A stretch of 64,000 nt of DNA from Rhododendron vialii (lineage: Eukaryota > Streptophyta > Magnoliopsida > Ericales > Ericaceae): assembly GCF_030253575.1 (NCBI RefSeq), contig NC_080568.1, positions 34,281,501 through 34,345,500 on the forward strand, in the 5' to 3' direction. The notes under the pieces were generated by a model that made no database searches, was not told where the DNA came from, and saw only the letters and a program-made list of their open reading frames with translations. The position numbers and the translations under genes are program-made. This document shows positions 33,386 to 44,100 of this stretch, one piece after another. Position 1 is the stretch's first letter. Each line of letters starts with the position of its first letter.

Positions 33386-36300
33386 CTAATTACCTTGCCA
33401 TGATTTTTGGGTTTGATTCTGATTCTCATTAAGACCATCAATATGACTACTAAATCCAGCCATGCCCATGTTGAGAATTTCACTATGTGATAAAGGCCTC
33501 AGCCCCAAGAAATCTTTAGTCATACCCTCAAACCCATGTCCAGAAGAGAGTACTGAATCCACCATATCTTGAATATTCAGAGAAGAAGGTGCACCTGTGC
33601 CCGCACCACCAGTACCAGCCATTGCAGGTGATTCCTGCCCTCTAATAATACTACTAAGTACCCCAGAAGAAACTGCAGCTTTATTACTATTACCACCACC
33701 AAAAGGACTATGGACAAACCCAGCAGCTGCCCTCCCTTCACGTGATGAAAAATTCAGCCCAAAACCAGCTGTTTGGTTACACGGATCCGCATACACGTGA
33801 TGACCCATCTGAGATGCTTTCTGTAGCAACGCAGTTGCTGACAGGTTTGGGGAGGGTCCCACAGTACTAGGGCTATTAGGGTTCTGGAAATCTTGATATA
33901 ACCACACTGGGATAGTGTTATCCGGGTTCGGGTTAGTGAAATTCTGCTGCTCTTTCTTGATCATCGTGTTGTCATGATCTGTGTTGTTGATGAATTGGGA
34001 TTGGACCAGGGGGTAATTAAGAAGTGGGTTTGACGAGATTGCCCTTACACTTTCTTCTGCCAAAGCATCACAGAAGGCTCTGTGAGTGATGAAACTATCC
34101 CTCCTGATCATCATCATCAAGAAAACAAACCAAAAGGAATCACAAAAAGTGACACAAGAAGACAGAATCGAAACCATCATTATATAGAGAAAGTGATGAG
34201 ACAATGCAGATGTAGTGTTTCTTTTTTCCTCGATTGTACCATTTCCTGCCTTTCTCTAAGCTATGATAACTTTCCATATTTCCTCTTCCTCTCAGACACC
34301 CTCACAATGTCCTAGTAGTGCATGTGGGTATTTGCCAGAATAAGAATAATGTTATCAATGTAGACAAATGATTTACACAAACTTTGTGCAACTGGGTATA
34401 CAAAAGTGAGAGCTAGGGATGATCAGCTAGATCCACCATTTGGATTAGAGTAGTGTGTAAAATATTGGCTAACATATGATTTGATCGGAATATATATATA
34501 TATAGTTAGGATGTAGTTTTATTTTTTTGTGTGTGTGGCAGTCTGCTCTCTTCCTTCAACTCGTTGTACTTTTATTGGGTTAACAAAATTTCTTCCCTAA
34601 TCAGAACAAAAGTAGTATGTAAATTATTTTGTTACTCGCATTGTTGTGTTTGGTGAGTTTAATAGTAGTAGTTTTTGAGGCATATACATTAATAGAGCCG
34701 GTCTTGAGCTAAGGCATAAAAGGCAGCTAGGCGCTAGCCCACCTAAAGTGTAGAAAATAGGTGTCCCAACTATTTTTAGTACCCAATATAGAGCTGGTCT
34801 TGAGCTAAGGCATATGCATTAATAGAGCCGGTCTACACTTTGTGATGAAAATCAGACCAATATATGTGGAGATATATACACTACTCTAGCTAAAATAAAT
34901 AAATTCTCATAATTCACATAATATGCGCATTGAGATGTAATCGTGACTCGTGCTATTACTATGCATTGAGACAAATCAAATGGAAGTAAATGTTTAAGGA
35001 CATAGAATCTCGTGCCCTAAGTGTACAATACTGATACTTTAATACTTTAAGTCATGGTAATTGATTTAATTCACACCTCCTTTTTTTGTGATGTAATTTT
35101 ACGAAACAAATGTCTAATTTTAGTACCTTTTTACACTTGAAAATACAATATTGTAAATTCATCATAAGAGGATAAAAAAGAACAGTGGTTATAAAAAAAG
35201 GGAGTGTGAAAATTACTACCATAATTCATACCCTTCATTGGAATGGTTAACAAAATTTAAGACACCCTACATACCGATAAATACATTTAATTAAACAAAT
35301 ATATGTTGCTAATATTCATACTCTACTGTAAAAAACTAAACAACCTAGCTAATCGATCAATTCATGGTGGAAATTTATTAATGGAGTATCTAGTATCTCG
35401 AGTTTAATTCCATCTTTCCTTGACAAAATTTGCACCTTTGTTCTTCACACGAGAGGTTTGTAATTAACACTACGTACCTAGGTCCTTCCCATATGTATTC
35501 GTAAAATAGCAAGTAGAGCGAAAATCAATTGGTAGGCATATACTCCGCTGCTCACTAACTATAACTAATAATCCTTCTGACTTTAATTCACCGAGGGAAA
35601 AAATTGTATATTCGTAAAAAAAAAACTATAACCATTGAGGTTTCAACGACACTTAAACTCATGAGGTTTCCCCCAAGATAACGTGGGTTAGATTAGTTAC
35701 CTCGAGAAAATGGTGCCACAATCACATCTGTACTCTCTAGTGCCACAAGTCTTGGAATGAGCTTTCCAATCAGATTGAACAGCATACTTCTTAGAGCACT
35801 TTTCACACTTCCACTTCTTCTCACCATGCTTTCTGCAAAAGTGTTTCTTGATTCCTGTCAAATCCCCAAGAGCCCTAGATGGGTCATGGTGCACACAACT
35901 AGATTCTGGGCACACATACACTTTCTTCCTTATAAGCACTATGCCTTCTTTGCCTGTAACTCTCTGCTTGAGCTTCCATGGCAAATTATGCCCTCTCCTG
36001 TGGAGCTGAAGATTTTGATCTCTCTTGAACCCTTTGTTACATACGTCACACGTGAATCTGTTTGTTGCTAAGAGAGAGTTGGGTGATAGAGATATCACTT
36101 CTGCTTCTGGGTCTGAATTCAAAACCAACAAAAGTTCAAATTTTAGATGAGAATAATCGATCAACGTTATCGATAAATGAAAACTCGTACCCCACTATAG
36201 TAATAACTAATACGATGAGTACATATTTTCAATTTTTTTTTTTGATCGGCAAAAAGAATTTTATTAGTACTATAGTGGGTGATTTGTGGGTGAGCTTACA

Positions 36301-36651
36301 ATTATTACAGTAAGGATCACAAAAGCTGCATCATTTTTGTTTTGATTTGAAAACAAGAAATATGAAAACCCACATCACAAAACAACCATAAAATCACCAA
36401 AAAATAATTAATAAAAACAAAAAAATAATCAGAAGCTACTTGAAATTAACCCAGCAGAATTAAGACTTGAGACAAAAACAATTAGTTAGTAATTAGTTAA
36501 TTTAACCTGGGTTGCCTGGGAGACTTCTCTTCTTCTTTGGGGCTGGTTGAGTTTGAGCACTTGGTGGAGAAAAATATTGTTGAGGAAAGATGGTGTTACT
36601 CCCAGAAGGAAAACTTGACTCATGACCAGAGACAGAAGTCAAATTAGACAT
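33386..36651 (-). CDS. INDETERMINATE-DOMAIN C2H2 zinc-finger transcription factor
   Basis: Three exons on the minus strand, 36507-36651, 35701-36112 and 33386-34103, join in frame to 424 residues. Seen: the nuclear signal KKKRSLPGNP (39-48), then the ID domain with four fingers: FTCDVCNKGFKRDQNLQLH, the long YVCPESSCVHHDPSR finger, WKCEKCSKKYAVQSDW and YRCDCGTIFSRRDSFITHRAFC. The C-terminal half has the two IDD signature motifs, NLSATALLQKASQMG and TKDFLGLRPLSHSE. IDD proteins bind DNA in the nucleus, partner with DELLA and SCARECROW/SHORT-ROOT proteins, and act in patterning, gibberellin and sugar responses. Which IDD number it matches I cannot tell. GAGA tracts at 36909-36926 and 37047-37080 lie in its 5' region. 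Intron 2 is 1.6 kb and AT-rich. Confidence 0.95.
34683..34840. repeat. Local direct repeats in IDD intron 2
   Basis: The motif gagc(c/t)ggtcttgagctaaggcat occurs near 34697 and 34792, and gagccggtctac follows near 34827, with attaatagagccggtct shared by the first and last. This looks like a decayed repeat element of unknown class. Confidence 0.5.
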
Positions 36652-37041
36652 GCTCGATCTCAGCTCCCTTCTTCCACACCTGAGTTTTTTTTTTTTTTTT
36701 TTAGAAGATCTAATTGTTCATCATCTCATTCTAGATGATTTTTGATAAAGTGGGAGAAAATTATAGAGTGAGAGAGAAGCTAAAATTTTGAGCTGACGAG
36801 GGGTATATATCTTTGAATCCAAAATCTTCTGTTTTCACTCTAGCTATTTGGCTGTTGGCACCAACCCAAGAGACAATTTTGGTTTTGGCAAAACACAAAA
36901 GGAAGGGGGGAGAGAGAGAGAGAGAGTCAGCAACTATTCAACCTTTTCATGGTTTGATGACCAAGAAATCCAATAACAACAATACAAAACTCAAGAAACA
37001 AACTAAACCTAGATCTTAGAAGTTGGAACTTGGACTTAACT

Positions 37042-37082
<41 letters not shown>

Positions 37083-37774
37083 TGGATGAGAACATTGAGA
37101 AGGGATAAAGATAAACTGTGTTTTTTTATCTACCTCCTGTCTAAAATCATACCCCGAGAGGCATGAGACCATAACCCTACGGCTGAATTCTCTGACGTGC
37201 ACTTTCTGTCTTTTTCCTTTGTTTGTTATCTTTCCCATCCCCATTACAAAAATATTTTTTTGCCTTTTCTTTATTGGCTTTTCTTTCAAATACAAAGTTC
37301 AATTTTCTACTAAAAAACACACTTTCATCTCTAATGGCCATACTTTTCCCTTTACTTATACTTTTGGGGAGTTGGGGGCTGTTGTGCCATCCTACGGGTT
37401 ACATTTTGGCTTTAAAAAAAGTGATTTGAGCCATTCATATGTTCGGCTCGTTAATCATGAGAAATTTTATTTAATAGATATCGATTGTCACTTGTTGGAG
37501 ACGCTTTTGTCATAAGAAATTATTTTGAAAATCGTACTAGCTTTTTAATATTTAAAAAGATATAGGAATTTCATTTATGATATCAATGTGATTTTTTTGC
37601 AAACACAAACTTGATGAGCCGGCCGATGAAATAAATGGTTTGAATCACTATTTTGGAAGCTGAATTTTTCTTTTCTTTTTTCGGTGGGTTTTGGTTGTAC
37701 ACTTGCACGTGAACTCAAGGAAATGATCATGAGGTGAAAAACAATTACTATGTGCAAAGAGAATTTACTTTTCC

Positions 37775-37811
<37 letters not shown>

Positions 37812-38036
37812 TAATTAAAGAGAGATGTTAATTTTATATTTTACATCATAGAATGTAGACCCTTCCCAATTTTTATATTTTATATTTTACATCATAGCAT
37901 GATTAATCAGTTGATTGAATCCTAACACTATGATAATGGCTAAAGGGAAATTCTTCTTTTATTTCACATTATTTTTTGTTTATCGTCCAGTTCATGACTT
38001 TCACTAAAGCAAACAATATTTTTGAGCAACAAAAAA
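36652..38036. other. IDD upstream region
   Basis: A likely TATA motif lies at 36803-36812, about 150 bases above the ATG (minus-strand reading GATATATACC). GA runs lie at 36909-36926, 37047-37080 and 37778-37810. No other gene. Confidence 0.45.
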
Positions 38037-38051
38037 GGGGCCAGAAATATT

Positions 38052-38197
38052 TTTTTTCTCAGCAAACGAAACATTTTATATAGCTCGAAATGGTACATCG
38101 AGAAAAGACTATCTAAGCATAAAGAGCTTCGAAATTCCGGAAAAGAAAAGCATCCAACAGAAAGTTGAATAAAACACCTTAGATTACATTACAATTT
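38052..38197 (-). mobile_element. 5'-truncated non-LTR retroelement with 17-bp target duplication
   Basis: A 146-bp insert is bounded by exact direct repeats of AAGGGGCCAGAAATATT at 38035-38051 and 38198-38214. Its + strand starts with a T run, so the element is on minus with a poly(A) tail. The body resembles an L1-type LINE 3' UTR, though a SINE is possible. Confidence 0.8.
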
Positions 38198-38616
38198 AAG
38201 GGGCCAGAAATATTGACATTTTTGCAATGTCCTTTTCCGATTAGAATATGCATTCGACACTAAGAATTCGAAAGGCTTGCATGTGTGGAAGTAGAAAGTG
38301 CCTACAAATTAATGAGGCTAGCTAGCTACCACTTAACTTGCATGCATGTGTTATACACTTCAAATCAATGTGCGGTTAAAAAGGGTTATGAAGCATTGCA
38401 TGGGCCGACGGGGCTTTTAAGAGCGGTTGAAAAATTTCGTAATAAAGGATAATTCATACGGTATCACTTCTTTTAATTGTAGTACTAGCTTTTTCCATCA
38501 GCTAGTATTTTATTGAATTTATTCTCAACTTTAACTAGCAACTTGAGTCTAACTAATGGGAATTTACCAGTTTTGCAGTGAATGCAACATGGCCGAATCT
38601 AAAGTTGGGTTTGTGC

Positions 38617-39394
38617 TAGGAGTGACAATTTTAACCGAAAAATCGAACCGATCAATCGAATTGATCGATTTTTAGTAGATTCGGTCAGTCTAAATATGAG
38701 TTCGGTTCGGTTCGGTTTTCATTTTTTAAAGTTTTCCGGTTCAGTTCGGTTCGGTTTCGGTTTCGGTTTCGGTTTCGGTTTGTACAAAATTAACACTGAA
38801 ATGCACCAAACCGAACATAATTATGTGGGTATTTTTTAGCCCTTTAATCTTAGCCGTTCATCTAGTCATATATACCTAACCCTAATATTTTCCTCTCCAA
38901 TCTCCACGCCACATCTCAATTCTTCCATTCTCTGATATCTCCACCAAGTAGCCATGGAAGTTGGAACCTCCATACCGACATCTCTCTCTCTCTCTCTCTC
39001 CCTTCCTCTTTCTTCGTCCCTCTCCCAATTTTTTCTCTCTCATCGAATCTCTCTCAGTCACCTCCTCTCTCTCGTCGTCTCCCTCTCTTTCTCCCCATTT
39101 CTTTTCCTCGATAACCAGATCGACAATCAAACTCGTTTGAAGGCCTCACAGTAAATCAAGCTTGTCTGCTACATAGATTAGGAATTTCTGAAATTTCTCT
39201 ATAGAATATTTTTCCTTTATAATTTTTGTTGACAAAACCGACTAAACTGACCGAACCGGTAAACGATGAACCGAACCGAACGGTTTTGCAAAAGTTTTGA
39301 TCGGTGTCGGTTTGGGATATGAGGAAACCGACAGTTTTGGTTCGGTGAAAAATATGGAAAAAAAATCAACCGAAGCGAACCGATATCATCTCTA
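38617..39394. mobile_element. hAT-type non-autonomous element, 778 bp
   Basis: An exact 8-bp target duplication GTTTGTGC lies at 38609-38616 and 39395-39402. The ends are TAGGAGTGACA and, in reverse, TAGAGATGATA. The subterminal parts are packed with GGTTCGGTTCGG on the left and CCGAACCGAAC on the right, as in plant hAT MITEs. The middle (about 38820-39170) lacks this motif, is CT-rich and may be captured sequence. Confidence 0.85.
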
Positions 39395-39639
39395 GTTTGT
39401 GCAATGCATGAGAGGGAGAAAGAGTGTTGGGCTTAGAGAGAGATAGAGAGAGAGAGAGAGAGAATATTTTGTGCAGGGAGAGAGAGAGAGAGAGAATATT
39501 TTGTGCAAGGTGATTAGGTGAGAGAGTTCACGGGGAGACAATGGGAAAAGGCATCGGGCCCCTCATTGAATGATTGAGATATCATAGGACCCCACTCAAT
39601 TTGATAAATTGTTTAGTTACGCGTGAACGAGGTCCTTTC

Positions 39640-39925
39640 TTCTTCTTTTTCTAATAACCGCGGAAAATTAGATTACAAAATAATAAGTTCGGGATATTTA
39701 GCCTCTACAATATCTTTTTGGCAAAATATTTTTTTTGCAATATTTAGCCCTTACAATATAATAAGTTCGGGATATTTAGCCCCTACAATATTCCTCATGT
39801 TTTGTCATTTCAATATAATAAATTCGGAATACTTATTATATTTAGCCCCTACAATATAATAAGTTCGGGATATTTAGCCCCTATAATATCTTTTTTGCAA
39901 TTGAAATGACAAAACATGAGGAATA
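39640..39925. repeat. Tandem ATAATAAGTTCGGGATATTTAG repeats with an inverted flank
   Basis: Four to five copies of a unit near aataagttcgggatatttag plus cccctacaatat. A 25-base block attcctcatgttttgtcatt onward near 39791 recurs inverted at about 39899-39923. Non-coding; it directly abuts the foldback at 39957. Confidence 0.75.
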
Positions 39926-39956
39926 ACAGTAAATAAAACTTCAGAAATAATATAGG

Positions 39957-40326
39957 TACCGACGGCTGGGGAGGGATTTCGTACCGACCGGTCGCGCCGG
40001 ACCCTCTCCGGCCACCGGACGGCCGATCCGAGCCGTCCAAAAATTCTAAAAAAAAAAACCGAGGGGCCTCTCATGGAAATCAATGGCATCCCAGGTGTGT
40101 AGGGTGCTTGATCCGAGCACCCATTTTTCGTGTATATATGTCTATACGTGTATATACACAAAAAAGAGGTGTTCGGATCAAGCACCCTACACACTTCGGA
40201 TGCCGTTGATTCCCGCGATGGGCCCCTCGGTTTTTTTTTTTAGAATTTTTGGACGGCTCGGATCGGCCGTACGGTGGCCGGAGACTGCCGGTCGGTACGA
40301 AATCCCTCCCGGCCGGTCGGTACTTA
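39957..40326. mobile_element. Foldback element with ~180-bp arms
   Basis: Left-arm landmarks GGGAGGGATTTCGTACCGAC, GGCCGATCCGAGCCGTCC, CCGAGGGGCC and GTGTGTAGGGTGCTTGATCC are mirrored in the right arm. The arms meet in a TATA-rich loop near 40135. It is much more GC-rich than its surroundings. No target duplication was clear. Confidence 0.8.
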
Positions 40327-40349
40327 TAGCACAACTCATAAAACTATCT

Positions 40350-40730
40350 TTGCTAAAAGATCTATATGTGCACTTGTTTGTCTCTTGGAACAGAAAATTC
40401 CAAGAGATGGTCTTTAATAACAGAAAATTCCCGAAATGGTCTTTAATGAAACCGCCTGGCGCTGCATTTCCAACTTTATCCACTGCCCCGTCGGTGTTGA
40501 TTTTTACTATTAATCCAAATACACAAACAACCAATCAGAAAAACAATTTTCCAAGCGACACCCGACGTAGATATAGAAAATGGATGTGCAATTCTGCTTA
40601 AGCCAGATCGGAAGCGGTACAGAATTATCAAATTCCATTGGGCAACAAGCTCCCTAATTCTCACTGCAAGCGAGGATGTATTTTCTTTTGATATGTCCCG
40701 GTCAAGTTTACGCACGTTTCAATTTATTTC
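40350..40730 (-). mobile_element. LINE-type RNase H remnant
   Basis: Minus-strand reading frames show KINTDGAVDKVGNAAPGGFI followed by KDHFGNFLL, the start of the RNase H-like domain of plant non-LTR elements. In another frame, nearer 40690, the text reads RIRELVAQWNLIILYRFRS. The frame is interrupted and both ends are lost. It lies just downstream of NAP1. Confidence 0.65.
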
Positions 40731-41179
40731 AGATCCTTAAAGTCAAACAACCGGATAAAAAGCTGAATTTCAACAAAGTGCTTAGAATCTAAAATTTGAT
40801 GCCGTAAAACCCAACTTCTTTAGAATCAAACTTTATTTCCTATTTCAGCCTCTAGGAATATGTAGATTCTCAACTGGACAATCAAATTTGTTTAAAAGAC
40901 CAATGCATAAATACATGGTCGACTAGTATCATCGAAGATTCACAACACCAACGACAACCCCAGAAATCCCAAGAGACGAAGAGACCCCACATAAAAACCT
41001 CCTCTAATAAGAACACATCTTTCCCCAAATAAAAAAATAGAAAAGAAAAAGGCAACCTTAAATAAACAAAGGGGGCAAATCAAAGACCCATAACTTTTTC
41101 ATTAAAAAAAAAAAAAAAACCCACCACTGTCACCATCACCCCAACCTGTCCCATTCGATGTTGTCTGCAACTTGATACC

Positions 41180-44100
41180 TTACTGTTGCTTGCATTCCGG
41201 TGGACGCTCGCCGGGCTGACCTTCTCCAGCTTGTGCTCTTCCACTCTTCTGTAAATTTACAGCAAGCAACATGATAAGTATAAGCACAGAGCTCATACAT
41301 GCACATCCATGACACCAAGGAGGAAATTTACATTTTGATATGTTCCTAATCTAACCAGGAAAAGGAAACAGTTGGAAAAAAAAAGTAGCCAAAATGCCGA
41401 TCGTATTTTGATATTCTTTGTTAGATATTTCTCGCAGGTGTCTAGTAGGTGTGAAAACGACTCAATGTTTCGAGATGTTTAGTAGGATTCGACATGTTTT
41501 GGGTACATTGCAGTATGTGTTCCATTTTTTCTCTTGCTCGATAAAAGTTAGTAGCGTTGTAGTTAGTGAGTTTTGAACCCAGTCAAATGCATTGGACATA
41601 AATGTTGCAGTATGTGTCCATGGAAACAGTCAGAATTTCAAAACAACAACGCTACTTGCACATACTTTTGTGCACATATCATGCACATTCATTTTTGTGG
41701 GGCCCATATAAATGTTTTGCCCTACAATTTCTGAGAAAGCTCTTACCGATATCCGTTGGAGCTGATTTTTTACAGGAACCCTTCCAAAAATATTTTAAAA
41801 AAGATGAGCGGTTCGGATCATTTTGTGGGACCTCGATACGGGCCCCACAAAAATGTATGTGCATGATATATGCACAAAAGTATATGTGGGAATCATTACC
41901 GATTTCAAAATCTCTCTCTAATTCCACAAAACAGTTAGATGGGAATAAAAAAATTTACCTTTACCAAGTAGAGGAAGGGAAAAATTTAAAAGCTTTTTCA
42001 TAGCACCTTCGATCCAGATGACTGCTCGAAAATTTAATAAACCGAGACCGAAGGAGAAAGGGAGGAAATCAAAGAGTTGGCAAGTCCAGAGAGTGATTAT
42101 ATCAGAGGGAGATACAGCTTTGAATTTTGCTCTAAAAATTTTACGAATTACCTTCTTCCTACTTTTGCCACCCTTCTCTTCTTCTTCATCATCATCGTCC
42201 TCCTCATCATCATCCTCGTCTTCTTCGTCTTCATCCTCATCACCTTCTTCATCATCTACCTCTATGTCTTCAAACTCATCCCCCTGAACGGCCTCCCCCG
42301 TAAACCACGACACAGCATGTGGGATAATTTTGTCCCGAATTGTTGACCTGCACATGCCGACACCCTCAGCTTAGGTGAATGATACAAAAATACACTTACA
42401 TATATCAATGGGCTTACTGAAGTTCCAATAAACCAGATTTCACACAAGGATATCCTCATGGAGAGAATAATCCAAAATCCCAAAAAATCATTCATGACTA
42501 CCTCTGCATTGATGATCATGCACATACCAAGGGGGTATTAAACAAATCAGGGTGAATTCAAACCACCATATAATATGTCAAATGTTGTCCCGCTAAACAG
42601 AAACCCCACGTCAAAGTTCTTGAATAATAGTTCATCACAGTTAAAGATTGTATGCACTGTCCCTACTGAAAGGTAGTGTGTGACCCACCCAATGTCATAG
42701 TCTTGCTCCATTTGATTCTGAAGTTCTTCTGCCTGTCCATGCATAAAATGTATGGATAAGAGAGGGAAAACCAGACTAATCAATTCTGTTTCATTTAGTA
42801 TTTGGTTGTGTAGTCTACGAGCTTACAGTATCTTCATCAATATCATCATCGTCTTCGGGAACCTGTGGAGGATTGAAAAAGTTGAAGAAACTTTCGCAAT
42901 TTTCAGTCTTTGTAATGGGTTTTGCATTCTTAGATCCCTTCTTTGGCTTTTTCTTAAGGATCTTCTGAGTCAAGCACTTCCCTGGATACCATTCAATCTC
43001 CGTCCTACATAGTACCAAACAAGCATAATGTGAACTTTCCAGGAGAATCTCAATGTTCAAGCTCCACCCTAGGACAAGGAAACAGAAAGTTACCCTATCG
43101 CTTTCTCTAAAATAGGCTCATCGTCATCAATCATGTGATATGTTTTTGTCAGAACAGAGTTCTTGAAAAAAGGATTGGTATCAAAGAAGAATTCAAGCTT
43201 GAATCCCTTGGGATTGTCAATCCTATACCACTTGATATCTTTAAGATACTTGAGGGCCTCTTCATCTCGCTCTGAGATCTAAACAAGGGGGGAAAAATAA
43301 TCAACTCACCACAAACCATTAAAAAAAATAAAAGATTAACAATAGGCAGCGGCAAATAGTTATGTCCTACTCTCTTACCTCCTCGGCCAATACTTCGTTT
43401 GTCTTCATCGCAGTGACCCAGAAACTGGGAACACCTTTCTCTGCATTAGACACATTGCTAACATCAGAGTTACATGGCCCTATTTTACATCAGAACAAAT
43501 GAAAAGAATTCAGCAGTTTGCAAATGAGTGAGTCACCTTCTACTTCTTTATCCTCTTCATCCATTGTCGCTTCAGCTGTAAAACCTTCAACTTCAACACC
43601 ATTCACAACTTCATACCTCTGTAACACGTCCAACAACATTGATGAGTCGCTCAAAAAGATATGTGCAATAATATTTCAGACATTTGGACAAAACATCAAT
43701 TACAACTAATACAAGCAATGCTGTTGTATTAAGATCACAGTATTTCAAACCTTGGTGTAAAGTGGTTCATAAAGCTTCTGGTATTTAGCTTCAAGGGCTG
43801 CTCTCTCCTCAAAAAATTTGGCCTCCAACTCATCGTGTTGGCTCTGCACATTTAGAACATTTAAGGCCAGAGTAAATCACAACACTTCACACACCCAAGC
43901 AACATACAACCTTTAAGCAACCGTTTGATATATCACATTTTCAAGTAATCAATACCCCAAATCGAATACAATTACCAACAAGGACATTCTCATAATACTC
44001 AGCTAGCCAGATCAATAGTATCGCTAATGGGTTTCATGAATAGGAACTAAAACTCAAGACAATCAGATGTTTAGACATTTCAGGATTGAGAGCACCAGCT

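Noticed and set aside
42018-42346. Plus-strand serine-rich and hydrophobic open frames
   Set aside because: Antisense of the acidic NAP1 exon.
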